Positions 5,838-15,089 of a stretch of DNA of 15,089 nt are shown piece after piece. The notes below the pieces were generated by a model. That model was not told the DNA's origin. It saw only the letters and a program-made list of their open reading frames with translations, and searched no databases. The stretch's first letter is position 1, and each line of letters begins with the position of its first letter. Source of the DNA: an uncultured Candidatus Soleaferrea sp. (lineage in GTDB: Bacteria > Bacillota > Clostridia > Oscillospirales > Ruminococcaceae); assembly GCA_934527325.1 (NCBI GenBank), contig CAKTAG010000027.1, positions 1 through 15,089 on the forward strand, in the 5' to 3' direction. The translations under genes and the position numbers were made by a program.

Positions 5838-8800
5838 TTAATTTAAATGTGTACCATCATTTTCTGGAGTTATTACTCCTTCTTCAACATTCACTTCATT
5901 TAATAAATGGTCTTCTATTATGTTTACATCTTCTTCACTCAAGTCACATATTAATTCTTTATTTTTTAGATTTTTTATTTCAACATCATTGTAACATTTC
6001 ATACCAGTTCCAGCTGGAACAAGTTTACCAATAATTACATTTTCTTTTAATCCAATTAATGGGTCAACCTTACCTTTTATAGCTGCATCTGTTAAAACTC
6101 GTGTTGTTTCTTGGAAAGAAGCTGCAGAAAGAAAACTATCTGTTGCTAAAGCTGCTTTTGTTATACCCAATAATGTCGGTAAATACTCTGCTTGTTTCAG
6201 ATCTTCTTTACCATCTTTAATTTGCTTTTTCACTTCATTGTTAGCAAAAAAGCACTCACCCTTATCAATGAACATACCTGTTAATAAACCTGTATCTCCT
6301 GGGTTAGTTATTTTAACTTTTTTCATCATTTGTCTAACAATAACCTCTATATGCTTATCGTTTATATCTACTCCCTGCATTCTATAAACCCTTTGAACTT
6401 CTTGAATAAGATATTCCTGAACAGCTAATGCACCTTTTATAGATAATATATCTCCAGGGTCAGCAGAACCTTCTGTTATAATATCTCCTACTTCAACCAT
6501 ATCCCCTTCTGCTACTTTTATTCTAGAGCCATATGGAATTAAATAACTTCTTTCATCACCAATTTCATCATTAGTTATAACAACATGCCTATTTTTCTTT
6601 GTATCTTGTAAAGAAACTTTACCAGATATTTCACTAATAATAGCCAAATGCTTTGGCTTTCTTGCTTCAAATAATTCTTCAACACGCGGTAACCCTTGCG
6701 TAATATCTTCTGCCGAAGCTATACCACCTGTATGGAAAGTTCTCATGGTAAGCTGTGTACCAGGCTCACCTATAGATTGTGCAGCTATTATACCAACTGC
6801 TTCACCTATGGCAATTGGTTTACCATTAGCTAAGTTTGCACCATAACATTTTGCACAAACCCCATATTGCGATTCACAATTTAAAACAGACCTTATTTTT
6901 AATTTATCTATACCTGCTTCAATAATCTTTTTAACATCATCGTCAGTTATCATTTTATTGGATGAAACTATAACAGCTCCTGTTTTAGGGTCAAGTACAT
7001 CTTCAACAGGGTACCTACCTAATAACCGCTCTGCAAAAGATTCTATTAACTCATTGCCATCCTTTATATCGTAAACCATTATGCCATCTTTTGCACCACA
7101 ATCATGTTCTCGTATTATAACGTCTTGTGAAACATCAACTAACCTACGAGTTAAATATCCAGAGTTTGCTGTTCTTAAAGCAGTATCTGCTAACCCCTTT
7201 CTAGCACCACGTGAAGAAATAAAATACTCTAATATATTTAACCCTTCTCTATAGTTAGCCCTAATTGGAATTTCAATTGTTGCACCAGATGTATTAGCAA
7301 TAAGCCCACGCATACCGGCAAGCTGCCTGATTTGGTTAATACTACCACGAGCTCCTGAATCTGCCATCATAAATATAGGGTTGTATTTATCCAAATTATC
7401 TGTTAATGCATCAGAAACCTTCTTTGTAGTATCTTCCCAAACTTTAATAACTAACCCATATCTTTCATCGTTAGAAATTAAACCTCTGCGATATTGCTTT
7501 GTAATTTTTTCAACTTGTGATTCAGCTACTTCTAATAATTCCTTTTTTTGTGGCGGAATAACAGCATCGTTAACCGAAACCGTTATAGCACCTTTAGTAG
7601 AATATTTAAAACCTAAGCTTTTTATTTTGTCTAAAACTTCTGCAGTTTTAGTTGTACCATGTATTTTTATACATCTATCTATAATTTGGCTAATTTGCTT
7701 TTTACCTACAATAAATGATATTTCTGGTTTTAATAAATTTTCTTCTATAGATCTATCTACATAACCTAAATCTTGAGGAATAGCTGAATTAAATATCAAC
7801 CTACCAACTGTAGTTTTCAGCATTTTATGGTATTCTTTACCTTTACCAACAACTCGTGACATTCTAACATTTATTTTAGCATGTAAACTAATAATATTCT
7901 CATCATATGCCATTAATGCTTCATTAAAATCTCTAAATGTTTTTCCTTCACCTAAATCGTTTTCTTTTTCAATAGTTAAATAATAAGCACCTAAAACCAT
8001 ATCTTGTGTAGGCACGGCTACCGGTCGGCCATCCGAAGGTTTTAACAAGTTATTAGCTGCCAACATCAAAAATCTAGCTTCCGATTGAGCTTCTGCCGAT
8101 AGTGGAACATGAACTGCCATTTGGTCTCCATCAAAATCTGCATTATAAGCTGTACAAACAAGCGGATGTAATTTTAAAGCTTTACCTTCAACTAAAATAG
8201 GTTCAAAAGCTTGTATTCCAAGCCTGTGTAAAGTAGGCGCACGGTTTAGCATAACAGGGTGATTTTTTATAACATTCTCTAGTGCGTCCCAAACCTCAGG
8301 CTTTGCCCTTTCTACCATTTTTCTAGAGCTTTTTATATTGCTTGCTATTCCAAGGTCCACCAACCTTTTCATAACAAAAGGTTTAAACAATTCCAAAGCC
8401 ATCTCTTTTGGTAAACCACATTGGTATATTTTTAATTCAGGGCCAACAACAATAACAGATCTACCTGAATAGTCAACACGTTTACCCAATAAATTTTGCC
8501 TAAAACGCCCTTGTTTACCTTTTAACATGTCAGATAGTGACTTAAGCGGTCTGTTATTAGGTCCAGTAACCGGCCTACCTCTTCTTCCATTATCTATTAA
8601 AGCATCTACAGATTCTTGTAACATTCTTTTTTCATTTCTAATAATAATATCTGGTGCTCCAAGTTCTATAAGCTTTCTTAACCTATTATTTCTATTTATA
8701 ACTCTTCTATATAAATCATTTAAATCACTAGTTGCAAACCTTCCACCATCAAGTTGTACCATAGGTCTAATATCAGGTGGAATAACAGGTATTACATCCA

Positions 8801-9479
8801 ATATCATCCATTCCGGCCTGTTTCCAGACATACGGAAAGATTCCACTACTTCAAGCCTTTTTAGTAGCTTTATTCTTTTTTGGCCACTTGCCAGCTCTAA
8901 ATCTTCTTTTAAACTTGCCGATAATTTATCTAAATCTAAATCTACCAAAAGCTTTTTAACTGCTTCTGCACCCATCTCTGCTTTAAAATCATCAGCATAT
9001 TTTTCTTTCATTTCCCAATATTCTTTTTCAGATAGCACTTCACCTTTTGTTAATGCTGTATTGCCAGCTTCTACTACCATATAAGAAGCAAAATAAAGAA
9101 CTTTTTCTAATAACCTTGGTGATATATCTAACAACAAACCCATTCTTGATGGTATTCCCTTAAAATACCATATATGAGAAACTGGTGCTGCAAGTTCTAT
9201 ATGCCCCATTCTTTCTCTTCTAACTTTTGCTCTAGTAACTTCTACACCACATTTTTCACAAATTTTACCTTTAAACCTTAGCCTTTTATATTTTCCACAA
9301 TGGCATTCCCAATCTTTTGTAGGCCCAAAAATTCTTTCGCAAAATAAGCCATCTTTTTCTGGTTTAAGAGTTCTATAATTTATTGTTTCAGGTTTTTTAA
9401 CTTCTCCATAAGACCATTCTCTCACTTGATCTGGTGATGCAAGAGATATTTTAATCGATTCAAAAACATTGAACTCCAT
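5838..9479 (-). CDS. rpoC: DNA-directed RNA polymerase subunit beta'
   Basis: This is the catalytic clamp subunit of RNA polymerase. The first zinc site is at the N-terminus (Cys59, 61, 74, 77 in [19 protein letters not shown]). The active-site NADFDGDQ is at about 446-453, whose three Asp residues hold the catalytic magnesium. The second zinc site uses Cys794 (HDCG) and Cys868, 875, 878 ([11 protein letters not shown]). The bridge helix lies near 758-780, and the trigger-loop motif [10 protein letters not shown] at about 910-919 runs on without the large insertion of proteobacteria. At 1213 residues it fits Firmicutes beta'. I chose the ATG at 9479, nine bases after GAGG; an in-frame TTG two codons earlier (9485) is too close to that site. 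It follows rpoB by about 114 bases, a rather long gap for this pair, with no convincing separate promoter. The usual rpsL-rpsG genes do not follow. Confidence 0.98.
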   Translation of the reverse strand: MEFNVFESIKISLASPDQVREWSYGEVKKPETINYRTLKPEKDGLFCERIFGPTKDWECHCGKYKRLRFKGKICEKCGVEVTRAKVRRERMGHIELAAPVSHIWYFKGIPSRMGLLLDISPRLLEKVLYFASYMVVEAGNTALTKGEVLSEKEYWEMKEKYADDFKAEMGAEAVKKLLVDLDLDKLSASLKEDLELASGQKRIKLLKRLEVVESFRMSGNRPEWMILDVIPVIPPDIRPMVQLDGGRFATSDLNDLYRRVINRNNRLRKLIELGAPDIIIRNEKRMLQESVDALIDNGRRGRPVTGPNNRPLKSLSDMLKGKQGRFRQNLLGKRVDYSGRSVIVVGPELKIYQCGLPKEMALELFKPFVMKRLVDLGIASNIKSSRKMVERAKPEVWDALENVIKNHPVMLNRAPTLHRLGIQAFEPILVEGKALKLHPLVCTAYNADFDGDQMAVHVPLSAEAQSEARFLMLAANNLLKPSDGRPVAVPTQDMVLGAYYLTIEKENDLGEGKTFRDFNEALMAYDENIISLHAKINVRMSRVVGKGKEYHKMLKTTVGRLIFNSAIPQDLGYVDRSIEENLLKPEISFIVGKKQISQIIDRCIKIHGTTKTAEVLDKIKSLGFKYSTKGAITVSVNDAVIPPQKKELLEVAESQVEKITKQYRRGLISNDERYGLVIKVWEDTTKKVSDALTDNLDKYNPIFMMADSGARGSINQIRQLAGMRGLIANTSGATIEIPIRANYREGLNILEYFISSRGARKGLADTALRTANSGYLTRRLVDVSQDVIIREHDCGAKDGIMVYDIKDGNELIESFAERLLGRYPVEDVLDPKTGAVIVSSNKMITDDDVKKIIEAGIDKLKIRSVLNCESQYGVCAKCYGANLANGKPIAIGEAVGIIAAQSIGEPGTQLTMRTFHTGGIASAEDITQGLPRVEELFEARKPKHLAIISEISGKVSLQDTKKNRHVVITNDEIGDERSYLIPYGSRIKVAEGDMVEVGDIITEGSADPGDILSIKGALAVQEYLIQEVQRVYRMQGVDINDKHIEVIVRQMMKKVKITNPGDTGLLTGMFIDKGECFFANNEVKKQIKDGKEDLKQAEYLPTLLGITKAALATDSFLSAASFQETTRVLTDAAIKGKVDPLIGLKENVIIGKLVPAGTGMKCYNDVEIKNLKNKELICDLSEEDVNIIEDHLLNEVNVEEGVITPENDGTHLN

Positions 9480-9593
9480 TTGCAATAACCTCTTTCAAAA
9501 AATTTATATATCCAAAATTTGTTTTGCAGTACTATACCTTTTTATATATACTTTTTAAACAAATAATAAAAAGCATTTTATAATACCTAAATA

Positions 9594-12500
9594 TCAAAAA
9601 TCAATATCTTCTCTATGTTCACTAAAATCATCTTCATTAATATTTAAAAGTAAATCATCATCTTCTATAAATTCTTCATCCATATCTTTAATTTTACTGT
9701 CAATATTATCTTCTTTATCACTGTCAATATTATCTTCGTCTAAACTGTAATCATCATTGTCTTCATTGTCTTCAATGTTTTCACTTACACCAACAAAATC
9801 ATCAATGTCGCCATCTTCTAAATTAATATCATCTATGTCAACTTCATCTTTATCATCTTCGTCATCAACATTTAAATTCAACATCATATCTTTTTCTTTA
9901 TCAATATCTAATTTAGGTAACCCAACATCATCGTCATCATCAAAAGACTGCCTTAAATTTATTTCATTGTTATCTTTATCAAGCACTTTAACATCTAATA
10001 ATAAAGATTGTAATTCTTTAATAAGAACTTTAAATGATTCTGGTATTCCAGATTTTGGAACATTTTGACCTTTAACAATAGCTTCATAAGTTTTAACTCT
10101 TCCAACAACATCATCAGATTTCACAGTTAAAATCTCTTGAAGTGTATAAGCCGCACCATAAGCTTCTAAAGCCCAAACTTCCATTTCTCCAAACCTTTGC
10201 CCACCAAATTGTGCTTTACCTCCCAAAGGTTGTTGAGTTACTAGTGAATATGGGCCTGTAGATCTAGCATGAATTTTATCATCTACAAGGTGGTGAAGTT
10301 TTAAGAAATACATATACCCAACAGTAACAGGGTTATCGAAAGGTCTACCTGTTCTACCATCATATAATATTGTTTTTCCATCTTCTCTAAGGCCAGCTTC
10401 TTTTAGCGCTGCTTTTATATCTTCTTCTTTTGCTCCATCAAAAACTGGTGTCATAACCTTCCAACCTAAAGCTGCAGCAGCCCGCCCAAGGTGAACTTCT
10501 AAAACTTGACCAATATTCATACGTGAAGGAACGCCAAGTGGGTTTAAAACAATATCAAGTGGCGTACCATCTGGTAAAAAAGGCATATCTTCTTGAGGTA
10601 ATATTCTAGAAACTACACCTTTATTTCCATGCCTACCAGCCATTTTATCGCCAACAGAAACTTTTCTTTTTTGCGCTATGTAACAACGCACAACCATATT
10701 TACCCCTGGTGAGAGTGCATCGCAATTTTCTCTGGTAAACACTTTTACATCTACTATTATACCGTATTCTCCATGCGGTACCTTTAAAGAAGTATCTCTA
10801 ACTTCCCTTGCTTTTTCACCAAAAATAGCTCTTAACAAACGTTCTTCTGCTGTAAGTTCTGTTTCACCTTTTGGTGTAACTTTACCTACCAAAATGTCCC
10901 CTGCTCTTACTTCTGCACCAATTCTAATAATTCCTCTATCATCAAGGTCTTTTAACGAATCTTCTCCAACGTTTGGAATATCTCTTGTTATTTCCTCTGG
11001 TCCAAGTTTAGTATCTCTTGCTTCTATTTCATATTTTTCTATATGAATAGATGTAAACACATCTTCTTTAACCAATTTTTCGTTTATAAGTATAGCATCT
11101 TCGTAGTTGTAACCTTCCCAAGTCATAAACCCAACCAGAACATTTCTACCTAAACTAATTTCGCCATTATCTGTAGATGGGCCATCTGCAATAATCTGCC
11201 CTTTTGTAACAGTTTCACCAACATTAACTAATGGAATTTGGTTAATACAGGTGCCTTGGTTAGACCTTGCAAATTTAATTAATTTGTACTTGTCTTTTGT
11301 TCCATCTGCTTTTTTTATAACTATTTTAGAAGCAGAAACTTCTTCAACAACACCGTCATTATTAGCAATAACAACAACACCAGAATCAACAGCAGCTTTA
11401 TATTCCATTCCCGTACCAACAATAGGTGCCTCTGGTTTTAATAGTGGAACAGCCTGCCGTTGCATGTTAGAACCCATCAAAGCTCTATTAGCATCATCAT
11501 TTTCAAGAAAAGGTATCATAGCAGTAGCAACCGAAACAACCATCCTAGGCGAAACATCCATATAGTCTACAAGTTCGCGTTCTATTTCTAAAATCTCATT
11601 CTTAAATCTGGCGTTAACCCTTGGCCGTACAAATTTATTGTCATCTGTTATAGGCTCATTAGCTTGCGCAACAACAAAATTGCTTTCTACATCAGCTGTC
11701 ATATATACATAATCGTTTAATATAGTACCAGTTTTTTTATCTATTTTTCTATACGGTGCTTCTATAAACCCATATTCATTAATTTTTGCAAAAGTAGCTA
11801 AATAAGATATTAACCCTATATTAGGACCTTCTGGAGTTTCGATAGGGCACATTCTACCATAATGAGTATAGTGTACATCTCTAACTTCAAAGCCTGCTCT
11901 ATCTCTAGAAAGTCCTCCAGGTCCTAGCGCAGATAAACGTCTTTTATGTGTAAGCTCTGCAAGTGGGTTATTTTGGTCCATAAACTGAGAAAGCGGTGAT
12001 GAACCAAAAAACTCTTTAATAGCAGCAACTATTGGCCTAATATTAACAAGGCTTTGCGGAGTAATAGCTTTAATATCTTGCGATTGAATTGTCATTCTTT
12101 CTCTAATAACTCTTTCCATTCTAGAAAAACCAATTCTAAACTGGTTTTGTAACAATTCGCCAGCAGACCTTATTCTACGGTTACCTAAATGGTCAATGTC
12201 GTCTATTTCTCCAATATCATAATCAAGGCCTATCATATAATTAATAGAAGCAAATATATCATCTACCGTAATATGTTTAGGAATTAATTCATCTCTCCTA
12301 ATTTTAATTTGCTCTTTCAAAATTTCTTCATTGTCAGATTGGCTAATTATATCACATAAAATAGAAAAGCGTACTTTTTCTTTTATTCTTAATTCTTCTA
12401 ATAAAGTAGCTTCATCTAAGTTAACAAAATTTCTTATATCTACCATTCCGTTAGATATTACTTTGATTGGTTTTTCATCAACATCCAAAACAACAACACT

Positions 12501-13472
12501 AACACCATGGTTTTCTATTTTTAAAGCCTGCTCATAATTAATAACGTCACCTTTTTTAGCTAAAACCTCACCTGTTAACGGGTCAATTACATCTTCAGCA
12601 AGCATTTTCCCTTTTATTCTGCCAGATATTGCTAGCTTTTTGTTATATTTATATCTACCAACTTTAGAAATTTCATACCGTTTAGGGTCAAAAAACAATG
12701 AATCCAAATGAGATTGTGCATTTTCAACATTTGGTGGCTCACCTGGCCGTAATTTTTTATAAACCTCAACTAAGCCTTCGGCCATATCTTTAGTGCTATC
12801 TTTTTGCAAAGTAGCTGTAATTTTATCTGTTTCACCAAAAAAATCAATAATATCAAAATCTGATTGTAGCCCCAAAGCACGAATAAAAGTTGTAATCGGT
12901 AATTTTCTATTTTTATCTATTCTTACATAAAAATTATCGTTTGAATCTGTTTCATATTCAAGCCAAGCCCCTCTATTAGGAATAATTGTAGATGAAAACA
13001 ATTTTTTACCTGTTTTATCATATGTCATTCCGTAATAAACCCCAGGAGATCTAACTAATTGAGAAACCACAACTCTTTCTGCGCCATTAATAACAAAAGT
13101 CCCTGTTTCAGTCATTAACGGAAAATCCCCAATAAATATATCTTGTTCTTTAACTTCACCAGTTTCTTTATTTAACAACCTAGTTTTTACTTTAATAGGA
13201 GTAGCGTAAGTCATATCTCTTTCTTTACATTCTTCTAATGTATATTTCGGTTGTTTTTCTATTTTAAAATCAACAAAATCCAAAACTAAATTTCCTGTAT
13301 AATCTGATATCGAAGTCATTTCATCAAATATTTCCCTTAACCCATCTGTAACAAACCATTTATAAGAGTTCTTTTGAACTTCTATTAAATTAGGCATTTT
13401 AGCAACTTCATTTATTCGTGAAAAACTCATTCTTACATTTTTACCCAATTTAACCGGCTTGGCACTTGTCAT
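9594..13472 (-). CDS. rpoB: DNA-directed RNA polymerase subunit beta
   Basis: This is the second-largest RNA polymerase subunit, which forms the other half of the cleft. Recognisable parts are the N-terminal GKNVRMSF...[19 protein letters not shown], and the rifampicin pocket near 490-540. There the residues matching E. coli Asp516, His526 and Ser531 are wild type ([21 protein letters not shown]), so rifampicin sensitivity is expected. [13 protein letters not shown] and the C-terminal [21 protein letters not shown] clamp segment are intact. I chose the ATG at 13472 ([12 protein letters not shown]), which gives the usual distance to GKNVRMSF and has GGAGTGGGTTGAGG upstream; the ATG at 13490 has no ribosome binding site. 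The 1292-residue product ends in a tail of about 118 residues (coded by 9597-9950) with about 54 Asp/Glu and 8 Lys/Arg. Neither rplJ nor rplL precedes it. Confidence 0.98.
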   Translation of the reverse strand: MTSAKPVKLGKNVRMSFSRINEVAKMPNLIEVQKNSYKWFVTDGLREIFDEMTSISDYTGNLVLDFVDFKIEKQPKYTLEECKERDMTYATPIKVKTRLLNKETGEVKEQDIFIGDFPLMTETGTFVINGAERVVVSQLVRSPGVYYGMTYDKTGKKLFSSTIIPNRGAWLEYETDSNDNFYVRIDKNRKLPITTFIRALGLQSDFDIIDFFGETDKITATLQKDSTKDMAEGLVEVYKKLRPGEPPNVENAQSHLDSLFFDPKRYEISKVGRYKYNKKLAISGRIKGKMLAEDVIDPLTGEVLAKKGDVINYEQALKIENHGVSVVVLDVDEKPIKVISNGMVDIRNFVNLDEATLLEELRIKEKVRFSILCDIISQSDNEEILKEQIKIRRDELIPKHITVDDIFASINYMIGLDYDIGEIDDIDHLGNRRIRSAGELLQNQFRIGFSRMERVIRERMTIQSQDIKAITPQSLVNIRPIVAAIKEFFGSSPLSQFMDQNNPLAELTHKRRLSALGPGGLSRDRAGFEVRDVHYTHYGRMCPIETPEGPNIGLISYLATFAKINEYGFIEAPYRKIDKKTGTILNDYVYMTADVESNFVVAQANEPITDDNKFVRPRVNARFKNEILEIERELVDYMDVSPRMVVSVATAMIPFLENDDANRALMGSNMQRQAVPLLKPEAPIVGTGMEYKAAVDSGVVVIANNDGVVEEVSASKIVIKKADGTKDKYKLIKFARSNQGTCINQIPLVNVGETVTKGQIIADGPSTDNGEISLGRNVLVGFMTWEGYNYEDAILINEKLVKEDVFTSIHIEKYEIEARDTKLGPEEITRDIPNVGEDSLKDLDDRGIIRIGAEVRAGDILVGKVTPKGETELTAEERLLRAIFGEKAREVRDTSLKVPHGEYGIIVDVKVFTRENCDALSPGVNMVVRCYIAQKRKVSVGDKMAGRHGNKGVVSRILPQEDMPFLPDGTPLDIVLNPLGVPSRMNIGQVLEVHLGRAAAALGWKVMTPVFDGAKEEDIKAALKEAGLREDGKTILYDGRTGRPFDNPVTVGYMYFLKLHHLVDDKIHARSTGPYSLVTQQPLGGKAQFGGQRFGEMEVWALEAYGAAYTLQEILTVKSDDVVGRVKTYEAIVKGQNVPKSGIPESFKVLIKELQSLLLDVKVLDKDNNEINLRQSFDDDDDVGLPKLDIDKEKDMMLNLNVDDEDDKDEVDIDDINLEDGDIDDFVGVSENIEDNEDNDDYSLDEDNIDSDKEDNIDSKIKDMDEEFIEDDDLLLNINEDDFSEHREDIDF
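9696..9737 (-). repeat. 24-base tandem repeat in the rpoB acidic tail
   Basis: The 18-base string ACTGTCAATATTATCTTC occurs at 9696-9713 and again at 9720-9737, a 24-base period that stays in frame. On the coding strand both copies encode EDNIDS, so the repeat adds eight residues without breaking the reading frame. It suggests the tail grew partly by slippage or duplication. Confidence 0.85.
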
Positions 13473-13597
13473 AACCTCAACCCACTCCATTCTGTATATT
13501 TAAAAATAAACAAAAAATATTAGCAATAAATAAAGTTAAGGTTTATTTTACATAATTTACAAAAAATCACCTAAACATTACATATTGTAATATAGCT

Positions 13598-13627
13598 ATA
13601 ATACTTTTATAGTTCTGTAAATACCAA
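13598..13627 (-). promoter_or_regulatory. Possible second, nearer rpoB promoter
   Basis: On the minus strand TTGGTA (13627-13622) is followed after 18 bases by TATTAT (13603-13598). An overlapping TTTACA (13621-13616) offers a different pairing with 15 bases. Both are weaker than the distal promoter at 13788-13816. If used, the leader would be about 120 bases long. Confidence 0.35.
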
Positions 13628-13698
13628 CTACTATACAATAACTAACCTAACTATTAAATAACATTTTTTAAAAAATATTTTAAAATAAAAAATAACTA

Positions 13699-13727
13699 TT
13701 GTACTTTTTATAAAAATATGATATAAT
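13699..13727 (+). promoter_or_regulatory. Predicted promoter P1 for tRNA-Ala
   Basis: TTGTAC (13699-13704) and consensus TATAAT (13722-13727) are separated by 17 bases. Transcription would start near 13734 and reach the tRNA after about 113 bases of precursor. The start lies inside the predicted rpoB leader on the other strand. Confidence 0.6.
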
Positions 13728-13741
13728 TTAAAATATGTTAT

Positions 13742-13765
13742 TAGAGGTGAAAAATTATACCTCTA
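13742..13765. promoter_or_regulatory. Inverted repeat inside the rpoB/tRNA overlap
   Basis: TAGAGGT (13742-13748) and ACCTCTA (13759-13765) form a perfect 7-bp stem around a 10-base loop. It sits a few bases after the predicted start of both the rightward tRNA transcript and the leftward rpoB transcript, so both would carry it at the 5' end. It could be an operator or an RNA-stabilising hairpin. No U-run follows on the plus strand, so it is not a terminator for the tRNA. Confidence 0.5.
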
Positions 13766-13792
13766 TTACAAAATATCGTATTATTATATAAT
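13765..13792 (+). promoter_or_regulatory. Possible promoter P2 for tRNA-Ala
   Basis: ATTACA (13765-13770) is followed after 16 bases by TATAAT (13787-13792). The -10 lies within the 12-bp palindrome TATTATATAATA (13782-13793), which also supplies the -10 of the opposite rpoB promoter. The -35 is weak (4 of 6). Confidence 0.4.
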
Positions 13793-13816
13793 ACCTTATT
13801 TTTGTCCATATGTCAA
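13788..13816 (-). promoter_or_regulatory. Predicted main promoter of rpoB-rpoC
   Basis: On the minus strand a perfect TTGACA (13816-13811) is followed after 17 bases by TATTAT (13793-13788). It is among the best promoter matches in the window. It predicts a start near 13781 and a leader of about 309 bases before rpoB. Confidence 0.65.
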
Positions 13817-13846
13817 TAATTTTTTTTAGATTTTAGCTGTTTTTTT

Positions 13847-13922
<76 letters not shown>

Positions 13923-13938
13923 TCAATTTATACAATAT

Positions 13939-13959
13939 TTGTAAAGTGTTTTTTTACAA
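13939..13959 (+). terminator. Weak hairpin after tRNA-Ala
   Basis: TTGTAAA (13939-13945) pairs with TTTACAA (13953-13959) around a 7-base loop. The following GCTTACTTTAGC is a poor U-tract, so it may be only an inefficient terminator or a 3'-processing structure. Read-through into comF is possible. Confidence 0.3.
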
Positions 13960-13994
13960 GCTTACTTTAGCTATATTTACTTGCTAAATTTTAA

Positions 13995-14025
13995 CTTACA
14001 ATTTATTAAAATAATTACATATAAT
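13995..14025 (+). promoter_or_regulatory. Possible weak promoter for comF
   Basis: A consensus TATAAT lies at 14020-14025. The best upstream box is CTTACA (13995-14000) with a long 19-base spacer. Transcription would begin near 14032, just before the hairpin at 14047-14078. Confidence 0.35.
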
Positions 14026-14046
14026 TAAGCTTTAATATTTATTTTT

Positions 14047-14078
14047 AACCGCCTGTTGGCTTTTGTCATCAGGTGGTT
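14047..14078 (+). terminator. GC-rich hairpin before comF: terminator or leader attenuator
   Basis: AACCGCCTG (14047-14055) pairs with CAGGTGGTT (14070-14078, one G-U). After a T-T mismatch the stem continues as TGGC/GTCA around a TTTT loop, 13 pairs in all. It is strikingly GC-rich for this neighbourhood. TGCTTTA follows, a short U-rich tail. It may end the tRNA transcript or attenuate transcription entering comF. It stops 8 bases before the ribosome binding site and does not cover it. Confidence 0.55.
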
Positions 14079-14096
14079 TGCTTTATGGAGTACCAT

Positions 14097-14804
14097 ATGC
14101 TAAAATACATATTAGAAATTCTATATCCTCCAAAATGTACATTTTGTAAAAATTTATTAACAACAACTAATAAAGAAAATAAATACATATGCAAAACCTG
14201 CCATCAATCTTTACCTTTCATTTTTAATGATATTTCAAAAATCAGTGATAGAGATATTTATTACAAATTTTTAAATAGAAACTATTATTTCAAAGAATGC
14301 ATCTCTGTATTTTTTTATGAGGGTATTATTGCAACATCAATCCGTAAATTTAAATTCTATAACAAACTCTCATTTTCCTCTTTATTCTCATATTATATTT
14401 CACTATTTGTAAATGATTTTTACAGTGATGTAAATTTTGATTTTATTACATATATTCCTATGTACAAGTTAAAAGAAAAACAAAGAGGCTATAATCAAGC
14501 TAAATTACTAGCTAAAAATATATCTAAAATACTAAAAATTCCATTAAGTGAACTTTTAATTAAAATTAAAGATAACCAAATTCAACATAATTTACCAGCA
14601 AATATGAGAATTAATAATGTTAAAAATATTTACAAAGCTTTAAATATACAAAATATTAACGAAAAAACAATTCTATTAATAGATGACATTGTAACCACAG
14701 GAAGCACCTTAAACGAGGCTTCTAAAATACTTAAAGAAAATGGTGCCAAAAATATATATTGCGCCACTATAGCTACACCTAATATTAAAATTCTACAAAA
14801 TTAA
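14097..14804 (+). CDS. comF: ComF family phosphoribosyltransferase-like protein
   Basis: The 235-residue protein has the ComF layout. An N-terminal zinc-ribbon is formed by Cys14, Cys17, Cys32 and Cys35, followed by a type I phosphoribosyltransferase domain. KEKQRGYNQA is at about 126-135 and the PRPP motif ILLIDDIVTTGST at 192-204. ComF is needed for DNA uptake in naturally competent bacteria, where it acts in the cytosol with the ComFA helicase. Many non-competent Firmicutes keep it, and its enzymatic reaction is not settled. The helicase gene comFA is not adjacent. I chose the ATG at 14097 because GGAG lies 6 bases upstream; in-frame GTG (14073) and ATG (14085) starts would overlap the hairpin or the binding site itself. 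The next gene begins 19 bases after its stop, so they are probably co-transcribed. Confidence 0.88.
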   Translation: MLKYILEILYPPKCTFCKNLLTTTNKENKYICKTCHQSLPFIFNDISKISDRDIYYKFLNRNYYFKECISVFFYEGIIATSIRKFKFYNKLSFSSLFSYYISLFVNDFYSDVNFDFITYIPMYKLKEKQRGYNQAKLLAKNISKILKIPLSELLIKIKDNQIQHNLPANMRINNVKNIYKALNIQNINEKTILLIDDIVTTGSTLNEASKILKENGAKNIYCATIATPNIKILQN

Positions 14805-14823
14805 AACAGGGAGAATATTCTAA

Positions 14824-15089
14824 ATGAATAAATTAAAAATGGTTTGTCCATGCTTATTTGGCCTTGAAAGTGTGTTAGCCAGAGAATTAAAATATATAGA
14901 TGCACAAGAAATTTCTGTTACAGATGGTAAAGTATACTTTTATGGTTCTTTTTCTACCCTTATTGATGCAAATATAAATTTAAGAACCGCTGAACGTGTT
15001 TTAATTGTTATGAATGAATTTGAAGCCACAACTTTTGAAGAACTTTTTCAAGGAGTTTTTTCAGTCAATTGGGCAGAATTTATTGGCCA
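14824..15089 (+). CDS. THUMP-domain class I SAM-dependent RNA methyltransferase, 3' end outside window
   Basis: Only the first 88 residues are present; the reading frame is open to the window edge. The segment matches the N-terminus of the RlmL/YpsC-type family, annotated as 23S rRNA guanine-N2 or putative RNA methyltransferases. It shows CPCLFGLESVLARELK near 8-23, NLRTAERVLI at 52-61, FEATTFEELFQGV at 66-78, and a following WAEFI. This part corresponds to the ferredoxin-like and THUMP RNA-binding region; the catalytic Rossmann domain with its NPPY-type motif lies beyond the window. The ATG start has GGGAG 10 bases upstream. It follows comF by 19 bases, so they are probably in one transcript. 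The exact target base cannot be decided from this fragment. Confidence 0.85.
   Translation, partial: MNKLKMVCPCLFGLESVLARELKYIDAQEISVTDGKVYFYGSFSTLIDANINLRTAERVLIVMNEFEATTFEELFQGVFSVNWAEFIG

Larger units (their letters stand above)
13473..13781 (-). other. Long predicted 5' leader of rpoB
   Basis: About 309 bases separate the predicted rpoB transcription start near 13781 from its start codon. No gene is visible. The stretch is very AT-rich and contains a stable-looking hairpin near its 5' end (13742-13765), an AT palindrome ATTTTTTAAAAAAT (13663-13676), an interrupted palindrome ATATT-GT-AATAT around 13583-13594, and a possible second promoter at 13598-13627. I recognise no known ribosomal-protein or rpoB leader motif. 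Confidence 0.45.

Noticed and set aside
8527..9084. 185-codon open frame on the plus strand inside rpoC
   Set aside because: It is exactly antisense to conserved rpoC coding sequence, has a Ser/Leu-rich composition typical of a shadow frame, and lacks a ribosome binding site or known domain.
9480..9485. TTG at 9485 as the rpoC start
   Set aside because: It is only about three bases from the GAGG site, while the ATG at 9479 has proper spacing and gives the usual MEFN-like beginning.
9486..9593. Separate rpoC promoter in the rpoB-rpoC gap
   Set aside because: AT-rich pieces resemble -10 boxes but none has a good -35 at suitable spacing.
13473..13490. ATG at 13490 as the rpoB start
   Set aside because: No ribosome binding site precedes it, and its first bases contain the GGAG and GAGG that better serve the ATG at 13472, which also gives the usual N-terminal length.
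14073..14096. GTG at 14073 or ATG at 14085 as the comF start
   Set aside because: The GTG lies within the hairpin and the ATG overlaps the GGAG site; the ATG at 14097 has correct spacing and leads straight into the usual ComF N-terminus.

Overview
The window is chromosomal DNA from an AT-rich, low-GC Gram-positive bacterium, most likely a member of the Clostridia. The evidence is strong GGAGG-type ribosome binding sites, frequent GTG and TTG starts, sigma-A-type promoters, U-tailed hairpin terminators, a class B sortase, and RpoB/RpoC chains of Firmicutes type without the large proteobacterial insertions. TGA is used as a stop (tsaE, rpiB, rpoB) and TGG as Trp, so the standard bacterial code applies. 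I cannot name the genus. No prophage, transposase, CRISPR array or defence locus is visible.

Left block (about 60-3310, minus strand): reading leftward, tsaE-tsaB-rpiB-upp-tal. The first two genes, joined by a 4-base stop/start overlap, make the ATPase and scaffold subunits of the t6A37 tRNA-modification machinery. The next three handle pentose phosphates and PRPP-dependent uracil salvage. The series probably starts at a TTTACA-17-TATAAT promoter near 3278-3306 and ends at a symmetrical hairpin at 61-98. An AT-only inverted repeat between tsaB and rpiB may be a partial terminator.

Middle block (3330-5530, plus strand): a divergent promoter (TTGAAA-17-TATAAT) drives prfA (release factor 1) and, 27 bases later, an unusual class B sortase. 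The sortase has a lipoprotein signal in place of the usual membrane anchor and a C-terminal cysteine-rich, zinc-ribbon-like tail. A clear terminator follows. The 300 bases between it and rpoC hold no gene but contain nested inverted repeats.

Right block (5838-13472, minus strand): rpoB and rpoC, the two largest RNA polymerase subunits. They stand apart from their usual ribosomal-protein neighbours: no rplJ/rplL upstream and no rpsL/rpsG downstream. RpoB carries a tail of about 118 residues that is nearly half Asp/Glu.

Far right (13699-15089, plus strand): tRNA-Ala(GGC), comF, and the start of a THUMP-domain RNA methyltransferase gene that runs off the window. The predicted tRNA and rpoB promoters face each other, so the two transcripts should overlap by about 48 bases. 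An inverted repeat lies inside that overlap. Most of the window is housekeeping. The parts most worth a second look are the sortase architecture, the rpoB/tRNA promoter region, the acidic RpoB tail and the inverted-repeat element next to rpoC.
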